Assembly (NCBI GenBank): GCA_043778575.1
Contig: JAYWFX010000056.1
Span: 1 to 25,234 of the forward strand
Length of the DNA: 25,234 bases
Reading direction: 5' to 3'
From: JAYWFX01 sp043778575
GTDB lineage: Bacteria; Patescibacteriota; JACMRA01
Part shown: positions 1-7,987 of the stretch, in pieces
How positions within the stretch are numbered: position 1 is the first letter of the stretch
Layout: each line of letters opens with the position of its first letter
The notes under the pieces: generated by a model
What the model was told of the DNA's origin: nothing
The model's database searches: none
What the model saw: the letters and a program-made list of their open reading frames with translations, nothing else
Translations under genes and position numbers: made by a program

Positions 1-534
1 TTTATCTCTCTGAACATGATACAACAGGCTTGGTTTTTGCTCATCACCCAACCCCTGCTCTACAGATTGAAAAAGTGTCTCAGGGTATTTTTGACTGCAG
101 ATATCAAAATAGTGAATAGGTTGTTTGGTTATCTTTTTTATTTCTTGGAACTCAAGTTTGTCTTCGGTGGTCAAATAGCTCCAGTAGGCAAGTTTCTTAT
201 CGATCAACTTTTGGGCATGTTCTTGATACATCATAAGCCTCTCTGACTGAATATATGGACCAAAATCACCACTTTGATACACTCCATAAAAATCGTCTTT
301 TGACCCATTTTGGACAGAGGTCACACCCTCATCAGGAAGCAATCCAAGAATTTCAAGAGGTTTGAGTAAATCAACTACTGCATCTGGGATAAGCCTATTT
401 CTGTCAGTGTCCTCTACTCGCAAGTACCAAACACCTTTTTCCTTGAGTGCTAGTAGCTTAGTAAAGAGCATTTGTCGGGTAGTACCTAAGTGAAGATACC
501 CAGTAGGCGAAGGTGCTTGGCGAGTACGAAACAT
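1..534 (-). CDS. gltX: Glutamyl-tRNA synthetase, N-terminal part (cut by window edge)
   Basis: Class I aminoacyl-tRNA synthetase that charges tRNA-Glu (or also tRNA-Gln in organisms using the amidotransferase route). The reading frame is open from the ATG at 534 to base 1, giving 178 residues with no stop; the remainder lies outside the window. The start shows the family N-terminus with APSPTG, then the HIGH-type motif HLGT at residues 15-18 and the conserved RVEDTDR at 39-45, which bind ATP and glutamate. The ATG is supported by an exact TTGACA 29 nt upstream (564-569). No Shine-Dalgarno sequence is visible. The KMSKS loop and anticodon-binding domain would lie to the left of the window. Confidence 0.93.
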   Translation of the reverse strand, partial: MFRTRQAPSPTGYLHLGTTRQMLFTKLLALKEKGVWYLRVEDTDRNRLIPDAVVDLLKPLEILGLLPDEGVTSVQNGSKDDFYGVYQSGDFGPYIQSERLMMYQEHAQKLIDKKLAYWSYLTTEDKLEFQEIKKITKQPIHYFDICSQKYPETLFQSVEQGLGDEQKPSLLYHVQRDK

Positions 535-540
535 GATTAC

Positions 541-569
541 AAAACAAAAGAGATAACCTGTCTTGTCAA
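541..569 (-). promoter_or_regulatory. Putative leaderless promoter of gltX
   Basis: TTGACA at 564-569, a 17-nt spacer, then a weak -10 (TGTTTT, 541-546). The start codon A at 534 is 7 nt past the -10, where transcription would begin, so the mRNA is probably leaderless. The -10 match is poor; the call rests on the -35 and on the same geometry at other genes here. Confidence 0.5.
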
Positions 570-595
570 AACCTAACCGTGCAACTCGCTAGCTA

Positions 596-895
596 TTATC
601 TGTAAGCATCTGTCTGAATCTGGTAGTATTTTGTAAAGGTGAGTATATTTTGATTTTTTTCCACTTCACCATCCACCTGAATGATATTTGTAGCCTCCTC
701 ACCGCTCAGACTAGGAACTACGGCTTCAATTTGAGATTTAATTTCTTTTTCTTGGTTCTGGATTGTCATATTTATTGGCTTAATTAGCACATTCTGAGCC
801 GATATAAACTGCGAGGTGAGCAAAAACAGTGAGATTACAGATAGACACGCAAATAACCTAAAACAGAACCACTTGAGAGATGTAGTGAGAGACAT
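596..895 (-). CDS. Small exported protein of unknown function
   Basis: A 99-residue product if started at the ATG at 895. Residues 8-33 form a basic-then-hydrophobic signal-peptide-like segment with a plausible cleavage after FISA, followed by about 65 polar residues (glutamine-, glutamate- and isoleucine-rich) with no cysteines and no motif I recognise. The frame extends upstream to an ATG at 937 and a GTG at 952, but 895 places the basic residues directly before the hydrophobic core, as in a signal peptide. A TTGACA at 957-962 could be its -35. It lies between gltX and a divergent coiled-coil gene. Family unknown; secreted or membrane-tethered location is inferred from the N-terminus. Confidence 0.6.
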   Translation of the reverse strand: MSLTTSLKWFCFRLFACLSVISLFLLTSQFISAQNVLIKPINMTIQNQEKEIKSQIEAVVPSLSGEEATNIIQVDGEVEKNQNILTFTKYYQIQTDAYR

Positions 896-1047
896 AAATA
901 TGAAGTTTACAGTACCAAGAAATGGTAATAACACCATGTATACCGAGCCCACATTTTGTCAATCAATCTCATTCCAAATCCAAATTTGCATAGATATAAA
1001 AAGTGAGGTACGTTCTGATTATTAATTACAAATTTATCTCATAAAAT

Positions 1048-1449
1048 ATGTCAAAAAATACATTGGGTTTAGTCGGCACATTAGTCATAGCGGTTATATT
1101 TATATGCGGTCTAGGTGGTGTTTTGATAAATAATACGAACGAAATGAAAAATGCCGAGGCTTCGTTTGATGCTACTCGAACAGAGCTAGGATCCACTCAA
1201 AGATCTAAAGTTGAAGCAGAAAAGAAACTCGATACATCACAAAAAAAACTCCAGTCAATCACCGAAGAATACAAGGGTTTAAAACAAGAAAGGAATGACT
1301 TTGAATCCAAAAAACTCGAGTATAGTCAAAACTACGAAAATCAGATAAAAGACCTGCAGACCTCAGTAAAACAAAAAAATGAAATAATTGAATCACAAAA
1401 AGTCACTATAAAACAATTAGAAAATAAAGTCTTGACACCTACCCAATAA
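1048..1449 (+). CDS. Single-pass membrane protein with extracytoplasmic coiled coil
   Basis: 133 residues. Residues 6-28 form one hydrophobic membrane segment. Residues about 33-127 are highly charged (Lys/Glu/Gln-rich) with heptad-like spacing, typical of a long coiled coil. No enzymatic motif is visible. It is divergent from the small exported protein on the left and is followed 39 nt later by the VKOR gene on the same strand, so the two may be co-transcribed. Possible roles such as a cell-envelope spacer or division-type bitopic protein cannot be decided from sequence. Existence as a gene is well supported by the membrane-plus-coil composition and the ATG start. Confidence 0.7.
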   Translation: MSKNTLGLVGTLVIAVIFICGLGGVLINNTNEMKNAEASFDATRTELGSTQRSKVEAEKKLDTSQKKLQSITEEYKGLKQERNDFESKKLEYSQNYENQIKDLQTSVKQKNEIIESQKVTIKQLENKVLTPTQ

Positions 1450-1488
1450 GAACTGATTTTAAAAAACGTTATATTACAATATCTAAAT

Positions 1489-2079
1489 ATGTTTGAATTC
1501 ATAAAGAAAAATCGACTGCCAATGACTATGATCACCTCTGGTTTGACTGGTTTGTTTGCATCATACATGGTGAGCACTGAAAAACTAGATATCCTCAAGG
1601 ATCCCAATTTTGTAGCACCCTGCGATATCAACCCATTTTTAAGCTGTGGTACTGTGATGAGGAGTATATACTCGACCCAGATTATGTTTGGATACCCAAA
1701 TTCTTGGTTGGGATTGATGATGTATCCGTGTGCAATTTGGCTCGGACTGTTTCTCATTTTTGCAAAAGACCATAACAAAACCTTTCTTCGATTCTGTAAT
1801 ATTTTTCCTTTTTTTGCTTTCCTGCTTTCTTGTTACTGGCTATATTTACAAGGTTATGTGATTCGAGCTATTTGTATCTGGTGTCTCCTGTCTGCCATTT
1901 CCTCGACTCTAATATTTTATTCTACCACTAAATATAACATACTCATCGATAATCCGCCACTACCGTTTTTGAAAGGACTAAAAAAGTGGGTTAAAAGAGA
2001 CTGGGACGCACCATTTGTAATACTCTGGTTTATTGGGGTATTTCTATTTTTGGCTATTCCCTTCTGGTTAGGGTTTTAG
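1489..2079 (+). CDS. Vitamin K epoxide reductase (VKOR) family thiol oxidoreductase
   Basis: Integral membrane enzyme that reoxidises DsbA-like thioredoxin-fold partners and passes electrons to quinone, supporting disulfide formation outside the cytoplasm. The 196-residue protein has the family features in order: a first membrane helix (about 11-28), the loop cysteine pair C45 and C53 in PCDINPFLSCG, the conserved serine region GYPNSWLGL (68-76), and the active-site CxxC C129/C132 (CIWC) at the start of a later helix. About five hydrophobic segments are visible. A C-terminal thioredoxin domain, fused in some bacterial VKORs, is absent, and no DsbA-like gene is in the window. It follows the coiled-coil gene by 39 nt and converges on the next gene. 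No Shine-Dalgarno sequence is seen. Confidence 0.88.
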   Translation: MFEFIKKNRLPMTMITSGLTGLFASYMVSTEKLDILKDPNFVAPCDINPFLSCGTVMRSIYSTQIMFGYPNSWLGLMMYPCAIWLGLFLIFAKDHNKTFLRFCNIFPFFAFLLSCYWLYLQGYVIRAICIWCLLSAISSTLIFYSTTKYNILIDNPPLPFLKGLKKWVKRDWDAPFVILWFIGVFLFLAIPFWLGF

Positions 2080-2109
2080 AGCTGGCTGTTAGTAAACCGT
2101 GACTTGGTG

Positions 2110-3087
2110 TTATTTGTCTTTGATTCTATATTTAGATTTGAGTTCGCGACTGATTGTTTCAGATGATTGAGTTTGAGAATCTATATCAGCTTCAGCCTTT
2201 TCAAATTGTAGTGGGACTGAGTCAATGGCTTTTTGCAGATCCGCATTATCTGTGAGTTGATATTTTTGTTTGATTAGTTCAGCTAACTCATTGTTTGTAG
2301 TATCAATCCCTTCTACATTTTTTTGTTCTATGGCGTCGGCTAAGACTCTATACTTTGTAGCTAAGTTTTTGTAAAGTGTGTTGTCGTTTGCAATGCTTGA
2401 TTTTAGGTTTTCCGTCAAAAAAGGCATGAGGTGGTGTTTGAAGCAATCCGACAATGCAACTATATTACTGGCACCTTCATCGATTTTATTTGCACTGCTA
2501 CGTGCTGCATTTGTAAAAAGTGTTTTGTTTGTCTGGTCGACGCCACTTACAGATTTCACTGCTTCATCTAGTTTTAGGGTATACCCAGATGTTTGCCTGT
2601 AGAGACATATTTTACCGTCGATAGCTAAATTGAGTTTTCCGAAAGTAGTTTGAGTCAGTTCCAAAGTATCTCTACTAGAATTTACATGTTTACTGGCATC
2701 CTCATTTATACCATCTTGGATGAGTTTTACAGCATTTTTAGACAAGTTTAAACCTTTTGAAAGGTCATTTTTATAGGTTTCTAATAGTGCCAAATATTGC
2801 TCACGTCCAGCAGTATCACTGACCTTGAGAGAGTTTAGCTTGTCGTTTACGGCTGTTATTATTTGTTTTGATTCAGTTTTGTTGTTTTTGAGGATCTGAG
2901 AGTTATGATTCAAGCCTTCAGCAATTTGATCAGGATAAATCACATTTACATAGAGGGCATACCCCGAGCCAATGATAATGAGCAGCACTAGTATGAGAAA
3001 AACAAGGAAATAAGGAATGAGAATACCAGATGGTTTGCTTTGGTTTTCTATTTGAGGGTTTTCTGTTTGTGAAGTGGATTCTGACAT
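2110..3087 (-). CDS. Membrane-anchored helical protein of unknown function
   Basis: 325 residues from the ATG at 3087; the same frame continues up to an ATG at 3138, but the shorter form begins with a polar cytoplasmic-like tail directly before the membrane segment. After about 22 polar residues there is one strongly hydrophobic segment (PYFLVFLILVLLIIIGSGYA). The rest is a roughly 275-residue, Lys/Asn/Asp/Ser-rich helical region with coiled-coil character and four cysteines or fewer. Likely an N-in, C-out single-pass protein on the cell surface. No family recognised. The gene is convergent with VKOR and follows the metal efflux gene by a short gap, but metal-related function is not indicated by its sequence. 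Confidence 0.65.
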   Translation of the reverse strand: MSESTSQTENPQIENQSKPSGILIPYFLVFLILVLLIIIGSGYALYVNVIYPDQIAEGLNHNSQILKNNKTESKQIITAVNDKLNSLKVSDTAGREQYLALLETYKNDLSKGLNLSKNAVKLIQDGINEDASKHVNSSRDTLELTQTTFGKLNLAIDGKICLYRQTSGYTLKLDEAVKSVSGVDQTNKTLFTNAARSSANKIDEGASNIVALSDCFKHHLMPFLTENLKSSIANDNTLYKNLATKYRVLADAIEQKNVEGIDTTNNELAELIKQKYQLTDNADLQKAIDSVPLQFEKAEADIDSQTQSSETISRELKSKYRIKDK

Positions 3088-3165
3088 AGCAATTGTATTC
3101 AGCCTATTGTAAAACATACATATTGGCAATTCAAACATAAATTCTGTGTTTTTATGTCTCTAGTA

Positions 3166-4074
3166 CTACACCATGATCTGATTCAGTTTACCATTGCAGT
3201 CTGTCTCGCACCGATGCATTTCAAACTCCAAGGTAACGTGGTGAATGTGATGAGAATCTAAAACTGATTTAATTTTCGTTTTAATGATATCGAGTTGGTT
3301 GTAGCCTTGAACCAGAACGTGAGCGGATAAATTATCGTCATGCTGATCTGAATTTGTCCAAATATGCATGTCATGTATATCTTTTACGCCTTGGACAGTA
3401 AGTAATTCAGACCTGATATCTACAGTGTTTTTTTCAGTGGCGTTCAGAAAAATAGATATATTGTCTGTAATAATCCCAATAGCATGGTAAATTGTGTAGC
3501 ATGACACCATCATCGCCAATAATCCGTCTAGTATATACCACCCAGTAAAACGAATAATAACCGCACCCAGCAACACTGCAAACCAGCCAAGCAAGTCTTC
3601 CATTAGATGAAGATTAATTATCTTCTCATTTTGGTTACGCTTGCCGAGTGTTTTGATTACTCCAAGCATGTTTGCAAATATTCCTAATAGAGCTAAACCC
3701 ACCATCACTGTAGTATTTACTGATTGTGGTTGAAATAACCTGACAATCCCCTCTTTGAAAGTCAGTAGCGACCCAGAAATTAAAATGACACCTGTGACGA
3801 GGCTAGATAAAACCGTTAGTCGCTTGTAGCCAAATGTGTATTGTGGATTTGGTTTTTTGTGTGACTCTTTTTCTAGTTTAATCCCAATCAAAATTGCCAA
3901 CGAATCGCCAAAATCATGGACAGCATCAGCAAGCACAGCACTACTGTTTGCATAAATACCTCCAATGATTTCTATAATTGCAAAAATAAAATTAATCCAG
4001 AAAGCCATATTTAAGCTCTTTTGAATTTCGTGCGAATGTGAGTGACTTTCCGCGTGGGTGTTGTTTTGAGACAT
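3166..4074 (-). CDS. Cation diffusion facilitator (CDF/CzcD-type) metal efflux transporter
   Basis: Proton-driven efflux of divalent metals (Zn, Cd, Co and related) across the cytoplasmic membrane. 302 residues. The N-terminus is His-rich (HAESHSHSH). About six membrane segments follow, with the two metal-site motifs H53-x3-D57 (in DAVHDFGDS) and H156-x3-D160 (in HLMEDLLGW), matching the Zn-type HxxxD pattern. The cytoplasmic C-terminal domain (about 210-290) carries the ferredoxin-like CDF signature with VQGVKDIHDMHIW. It is the last gene of the leftward csoR - DUF305 - CDF set, 36 nt after the DUF305 gene. Placement under a copper-type CsoR regulator is unusual for a CDF and may mean a wider metal response. 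Substrate cannot be fixed from sequence. Confidence 0.92.
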   Translation of the reverse strand: MSQNNTHAESHSHSHEIQKSLNMAFWINFIFAIIEIIGGIYANSSAVLADAVHDFGDSLAILIGIKLEKESHKKPNPQYTFGYKRLTVLSSLVTGVILISGSLLTFKEGIVRLFQPQSVNTTVMVGLALLGIFANMLGVIKTLGKRNQNEKIINLHLMEDLLGWFAVLLGAVIIRFTGWYILDGLLAMMVSCYTIYHAIGIITDNISIFLNATEKNTVDIRSELLTVQGVKDIHDMHIWTNSDQHDDNLSAHVLVQGYNQLDIIKTKIKSVLDSHHIHHVTLEFEMHRCETDCNGKLNQIMV

Positions 4075-4110
4075 TTAGTGGTATTATTGTTTTAAAGGTA
4101 TTACTCAAGA

Positions 4111-4776
4111 TTAATTTTTTATATTCATTGAGCCCATCATACTATGGTTGTTATATTTGGACATCATCCAGTTCATCAGAGTAGTTTTTTCACTTGTTTG
4201 ACTAGTAATTATATCATTTGCTAATTTGAGCAACTCAGGTCGTTTGGTAATAGATTGGATCTTATTTGCCATCTGGATCGCGCCTTGGTGATGCATAATC
4301 ATCCCTTTGATGTACTCCTTATCTAGTTCAGTAGCAGTTTTACCAACCATTCCACTCATCATAGCTTTGTAGTTTGAATCTGCGGTGTAGTCTTTGCCAA
4401 ACCAATTTTTGTACCATGATTTCATGTCATTAATTTCTTTAGTTTGAGCACTAATCACATTTTGTACAAAAGCTTTAAGTTCCAAATCTGTAGTTGAGAT
4501 TAGTATCTGATTTGAGCTGTCAACTGCCTCTTGGTGATGAGGGATCATATTTTCTATAAAGCTCTGATCACCCTTTACTGAGTCTGACATATTAGACATC
4601 ATGCTGCTGGAGTCTCCACCCATATTCATGGAATCCATTTTTGAAGTTGAGCTCGAGGACTGGGAAATGGTAGATGAATTAGAATTTTCCTTTGGCTTAG
4701 TAGTTTGGAAAATAGCGACGCCAATCATGATTATAGCTAAAACAGTGACGATTGTAAATGTAGTGTTTTTAGACAT
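4111..4776 (-). CDS. DUF305 family exported protein, probable copper-binding
   Basis: 221 residues: a membrane anchor or signal peptide (about 8-24), a Ser/Met-rich linker (about 31-66, with MDSMNMGGDSSSMM), then a DUF305 ferritin-like helical domain. The domain shows both hallmark segments, MIPHHQEAV around H80-H81 and MIMHHQGAI around H162-H163, and a Met/His-rich tail. Members of this family are commonly encoded beside copper-resistance genes and bind copper outside the cytoplasm; this role is inferred here from family and context. It lies 15 nt downstream of csoR and 36 nt upstream of the CDF gene, so the three are probably one transcript. The methionine-rich linker adds further candidate Cu(I) ligands. 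Confidence 0.88.
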   Translation of the reverse strand: MSKNTTFTIVTVLAIIMIGVAIFQTTKPKENSNSSTISQSSSSTSKMDSMNMGGDSSSMMSNMSDSVKGDQSFIENMIPHHQEAVDSSNQILISTTDLELKAFVQNVISAQTKEINDMKSWYKNWFGKDYTADSNYKAMMSGMVGKTATELDKEYIKGMIMHHQGAIQMANKIQSITKRPELLKLANDIITSQTSEKTTLMNWMMSKYNNHSMMGSMNIKN

Positions 4777-4791
4777 AGAAATAAGGGTTGT

Positions 4792-5049
4792 TTATTGGGA
4801 TAGTTTAAGTATTTTCATCAGTTCGTCGATAGCTTTTTGTTTGTTCTCTTTAATTTTATGCTCAATACAGTGATCTAAGTGACCAGCTAGCAACTCTTTT
4901 TTACTGGATTTTAGGAGACCGATAACTGAATCAATTTGTTGGATAATTTCTGGGCAATAAGCGTCTTGATCGATCATAGTTTGCACTTTGAGAAGTGTAC
5001 TGTTTGCTGATTTAGATAGCTTGAGGGCTTTAGATTTTTGTGTAGTCAT
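4792..5049 (-). CDS. csoR: CsoR/RcnR family metal-sensing repressor
   Basis: All-helical DNA-binding repressor released by metal, usually Cu(I) for the CsoR branch. 85 residues, normal for the family. The metal-ligand triad is visible as C32, H57 and C61 (within YCPEIIQQID and AGHLDHCIEH), with the same spacing as the C-H-C set of copper sensors; RcnR-type nickel/cobalt sensors have additional N-terminal histidine, which is absent here. First gene of the leftward operon with the DUF305 protein and CDF pump. A CsoR-type palindrome overlaps the presumed promoter directly upstream, indicating autoregulation. Confidence 0.92.
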   Translation of the reverse strand: MTTQKSKALKLSKSANSTLLKVQTMIDQDAYCPEIIQQIDSVIGLLKSSKKELLAGHLDHCIEHKIKENKQKAIDELMKILKLSQ

Positions 5050-5050
5050 A

Positions 5051-5074
5051 TATCCTACCCTATAGGATAGGTAG
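5051..5074. promoter_or_regulatory. CsoR-type operator upstream of csoR
   Basis: TACCCTATAGGATA at 5056-5069 is a near-palindrome (TAYCCTATAGGRTA, one mismatched pair) with the CCTATAGG core seen in CsoR sites. Two further nested inverted repeats overlap it: TATCCTA/TAGGATA (5051-5057 with 5063-5069) and CTACC/GGTAG (5055-5059 with 5070-5074). It covers the probable -10 and transcription start of csoR, consistent with repression by blocking polymerase. Confidence 0.75.
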
Positions 5075-5090
5075 TTTACTAGATTGTCAA
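5062..5090 (-). promoter_or_regulatory. Putative csoR operon promoter
   Basis: Exact TTGACA at 5085-5090, a 17-nt spacer, then TCCTAT at 5062-5067 inside the operator. The ATG at 5049 lies 12 nt past the -10, so the leader would be only about 5 nt. Confidence 0.5.
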
Positions 5091-5125
5091 GGTGTTTTGA
5101 TTGGTTAAAGTGACTAAAATATCTT

Positions 5126-6205
5126 TCAACTCTCCCAAACTAAGTCGATAGCTTTAAAATTGTTATCAATGAGTTTTTTAGTCCTCGTGTCAAAAATAAT
5201 GATAGTGGATGATGCTGGCCGTGCCCGTAGACCTGCAATACGAAAATCGCTAGTGTCATTGATTTCACTTTTAGAATATTTTTCTACTGCGATAAATCTA
5301 TCTGTACTATCTAGCTTTGGTAATTCTAGGCTAGAGATATCAGACTTGAGAATATCCCCAAAACCCAGCTTCTGAAGCTTATATAGCTGACTGGTCATAT
5401 CCGAATCTGGAGCGTTTTTAACCGTAAAATAAACGTCTTTTGAGGTATTGGAAAGTGTGACATCTTTGAATCGATCAGTAGGAAGCGATTGACTCTCCTC
5501 TTCGCCAGTCACAACATCTACTAATTTAAAATCTTTTTTATCAAACTGAGCTGCTAATATTTTAGTGCTTGTGCTATCAAAGCCAGTGCTATAGTTCATC
5601 TTTGTTTTGATTTTTGTGATGTTTTCAATGTTATTTAAATCCATGACATAATGATACGATCCAAACCCAGAAAACAACAATAGCTGACCATCATTACTCA
5701 CGTGTAAATTGGTAACTTTTTGGGCGAATCCCTGAGGATTCGGATTGGTGATTTGGAGTGTATTTGTGTCCAATATGTTGAGAATCCCTTTGAAATCTGG
5801 ATATCCCTCAACTATTTTTTCTAGTGTAAATATGAATAGACCTCCCCCGCCCTGTATTTGAGTCACTAAACCCTCAGGAATATCAATTTTAGTAGATTTT
5901 TTAGATATTACATCAACTAAATACAGATCAGTTTTCTCATTTTTTTGACCAACCCCTACCAATAGCTTGCCGTTTTTCTCACTAAAAGTCTGAATGCGAG
6001 ATGATTCAAATATTGTTATCTGATCTTCCAAAAAAGCGTTGGTTTTTACTATTCTATCATTAGATTGGTTGTATTTTCGCTGAATTGCATAGAGATTTGA
6101 AACATCCGTCCTGAGAAATTTTTGATAGCTCACAAAAGCTAAAACACTTCCAATTCCTGCAAGCCCTATAACCAAAACAATCGTCAATCGTGTAAAATTA
6201 TTCAT
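5126..6205 (-). CDS. Membrane-anchored putative beta-propeller protein
   Basis: 359 residues. One N-terminal membrane segment (about 7-27), then an extracytoplasmic region rich in beta-strand-like repeats such as KTDLYLVDVISKKSTKI, FKGILNILDTNTLQIT and STIIIFDTRTKKLI, spaced as in WD40/TolB-like propeller blades. No catalytic motif is seen. The ATG follows the stop of the TIGR03943-family gene by 1 nt, so translation is probably coupled, and it forms the third gene of a permease - TIGR03943 - propeller operon. A role as a periplasm- or wall-side partner of the transporter is inference from position only. Blade count is uncertain. Confidence 0.65.
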   Translation of the reverse strand: MNNFTRLTIVLVIGLAGIGSVLAFVSYQKFLRTDVSNLYAIQRKYNQSNDRIVKTNAFLEDQITIFESSRIQTFSEKNGKLLVGVGQKNEKTDLYLVDVISKKSTKIDIPEGLVTQIQGGGGLFIFTLEKIVEGYPDFKGILNILDTNTLQITNPNPQGFAQKVTNLHVSNDGQLLLFSGFGSYHYVMDLNNIENITKIKTKMNYSTGFDSTSTKILAAQFDKKDFKLVDVVTGEEESQSLPTDRFKDVTLSNTSKDVYFTVKNAPDSDMTSQLYKLQKLGFGDILKSDISSLELPKLDSTDRFIAVEKYSKSEINDTSDFRIAGLRARPASSTIIIFDTRTKKLIDNNFKAIDLVWES

Positions 6206-6206
6206 A

Positions 6207-6917
6207 TCAGTTTTGATTCAAGTAACTGTTTTTTGGTTGCTGTATTTTAGTGATGGTTTTTGGGATGATAATAGGTTGTGGTTTGCCGTCCACACTCTTG
6301 ATTTCAAAAGTCCCCGTCAGCTCAACCCAATCATCTACTTTATATTCATTTTCCCAATCATATTTTACTAGCAGGCTAGCAGGAGTAGCATCGACGACAC
6401 AGCAGCTTATCACAAATCGAGAAACATTAAACATACTTGAGTCGCCTGCCTTTGACACAAACCCACTTCCTTTGAACTGCTTTCCATTAAAAATGGCGTT
6501 ATCCTTTAGGTTTTTTGCAGTCACCCAATCATACATCGTAAAACTACTGGAGTCTACATTTCCAGTAAACTTTTTCTTTAAATCTTGGACTTGGTTCTGA
6601 GATAGTTTTGTAGACTGAGCACTACTTCGCAGGCTAAAAGATTCTGATGACAGAGTTTTTACTGGGACTAAGAAGAGGCAAAAAATGAGCACGCATATCA
6701 CAAAATCAAATGATTTAAAGGAAGTTTTTTTGATGACTATAGATTTTCTATTGAGAGTAACTCCTAAAATACCTGTGACGATTAAGACTAGACCAGCCGC
6801 GGTCGTGAGCCATTCGTATCGAGGATGGATAAAAAAGAGGAGTTTACCGACAGCGAAAAGATAAACAGTGTAAGAACCAAATATGATGAGAGACAAAAAA
6901 TTCCAAAAGATTTTCAT
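6207..6917 (-). CDS. TIGR03943/DUF1980 (YcgQ-like) membrane protein
   Basis: 236 residues. N-terminal hydrophobic segments (about 8-30 and 38-56, plus 70-88) include the family FIHPRYEWLT stretch with H31-P32. The C-terminal half is a soluble beta-rich domain with the family signature RFVISCCVVDATP around C172-C173 and D176. Proteins of this family occur almost always beside a COG0701 permease, as here (18 nt downstream of it), and the pair is thought to form a membrane transporter or metal-handling complex of uncertain substrate. Because the operon is divergent from a COG0523 zinc-type GTPase, metal handling is plausible. The next gene begins 1 nt after its stop. Confidence 0.85.
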   Translation of the reverse strand: MKIFWNFLSLIIFGSYTVYLFAVGKLLFFIHPRYEWLTTAAGLVLIVTGILGVTLNRKSIVIKKTSFKSFDFVICVLIFCLFLVPVKTLSSESFSLRSSAQSTKLSQNQVQDLKKKFTGNVDSSSFTMYDWVTAKNLKDNAIFNGKQFKGSGFVSKAGDSSMFNVSRFVISCCVVDATPASLLVKYDWENEYKVDDWVELTGTFEIKSVDGKPQPIIIPKTITKIQQPKNSYLNQN

Positions 6918-6935
6918 ACAAATAGTTAATAGTAG

Positions 6936-7910
6936 TTAGTAATTGAAACGATAAAAATAATTCACTGAAAAGCCAACGATTGCTGATAATAGTGGGACAA
7001 CGATCGTGAGGGTTATGAGGGTTTTAGTCCTAAACACAGAACGCAGCATCGTCAAAGTTTTGATATCTATCATGGGGCCAAACACCAAAAATGACACGAT
7101 TGAACCAAGGCTAAATGAAGATGCTAGGGCTAGGGCAAAAAAAGCATCAACTGTAGAGCAAATAGATATGATAAACGCCAAAAATAATAGGGCAATTACT
7201 GACAAATTTGGATCAGAGCCAAACAATAGGACACTACTTCTCGGTATGAGCATCTGAAAAGAAGCTGCCAAAAAACAACCAATTAACAGCATTTTGAAAA
7301 CACTAAAAAATTCTTGCCTGAAGATACTAAGAAACGAACTAGCTCTGGTGTCTTCTCCTGTATGCTGGTCAGATGATATCGTAGAAACCTCAGTCACACT
7401 TTCTGAGAAACTGCTAAACTGATTGATTTTTCTAACTTGATTCCCCTCGACCAATAATTCACTGTTTTCGGCTTGAAGTGAAAAGAACAGCCCTACAAAC
7501 AATGCAATCAAGGCACCGCTCAGAACTCGTATAATGGCGATATTTTTATCCAGATTAAAAGCCTCTGCTGTAGTAATCCAGACAATTGGGTTTACGATTG
7601 GAGCGGCCAACATAAAGGTGATAACCTCAGACGGTTTAAAACCAATAAGTAGTAGTCGTTTTGCCAGTGGTACATTTCCACACTCACAAACAGGTAAAAA
7701 TATACCAATTGCCATGGATTGAATATGGGATACGATAGGGTTTTTTGATTTGTATTTGAGGATTGAACTAGATTTGATAAAAACACCTACAAAAGCAGAC
7801 ACTAAAACCCCAATGACCACAAACGGCAGTGACTCGACTAAAATCCCTATAAATATCATCAGAAAATCTGACAACTTTGCAAGATACACTTGGTTCATTA
7901 TTTCCTTCAT
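6936..7910 (-). CDS. COG0701 (DUF318/YcgR-like) permease
   Basis: 324-residue polytopic membrane protein. It shows the family motif FLPVCECGNVPLAKRLL with C75 and C77, then a second conserved segment MLAAPIVNPIVW (about 100-111), and a related repeat in the C-terminal half (RSSVLLFGSDPNLSV to GPMIDIKTL). Such permeases have two inverted halves joined by a soluble loop, here about 150-200 with Glu/Ser-rich sequence. Substrate is uncertain; relatives are linked to metal or oxyanion transport. First gene of the operon with the TIGR03943 protein and putative propeller, divergent from the COG0523 GTPase. The ATG at 7910 is preferred over the one at 7898 because it fits a TTGACT element 32 nt upstream. 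Confidence 0.88.
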   Translation of the reverse strand: MKEIMNQVYLAKLSDFLMIFIGILVESLPFVVIGVLVSAFVGVFIKSSSILKYKSKNPIVSHIQSMAIGIFLPVCECGNVPLAKRLLLIGFKPSEVITFMLAAPIVNPIVWITTAEAFNLDKNIAIIRVLSGALIALFVGLFFSLQAENSELLVEGNQVRKINQFSSFSESVTEVSTISSDQHTGEDTRASSFLSIFRQEFFSVFKMLLIGCFLAASFQMLIPRSSVLLFGSDPNLSVIALLFLAFIISICSTVDAFFALALASSFSLGSIVSFLVFGPMIDIKTLTMLRSVFRTKTLITLTIVVPLLSAIVGFSVNYFYRFNY

Positions 7911-7920
7911 TTACAGCCAA

Positions 7921-7948
7921 AACTTAGATTTGTTTGGAATTTAGTCAA
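7921..7948 (-). promoter_or_regulatory. Putative permease-operon promoter
   Basis: TTGACT (7943-7948), 16-nt spacer, TAAGTT (7921-7926), start codon at 7910. The -35 lies inside a palindrome (7940-7953), so the promoter is probably controlled, but not by the perfect 13-bp site found at the divergent gene. Confidence 0.45.
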
Positions 7949-7953
7949 CTAAA
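7940..7953. promoter_or_regulatory. Palindrome over the permease -35, possible operator
   Basis: TTTAGTCAACTAAA has 6-bp arms around a 2-nt centre and overlaps the TTGACT -35 of the permease operon. A second perfect 10-bp palindrome, AACTATAGTT, lies at 7969-7978. Neither matches the GCAACTAAGTTGC site; the regulator is unknown. Confidence 0.35.
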
Positions 7954-7987
7954 CTATACTGAATCAATAACTATAGTTGAGCAATAT

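Noticed and set aside
16..246. Plus-strand open frame of 76 codons at the left edge
   Set aside because: It is antisense to gltX, whose conserved motifs are clear; the plus-strand product has no recognisable features.
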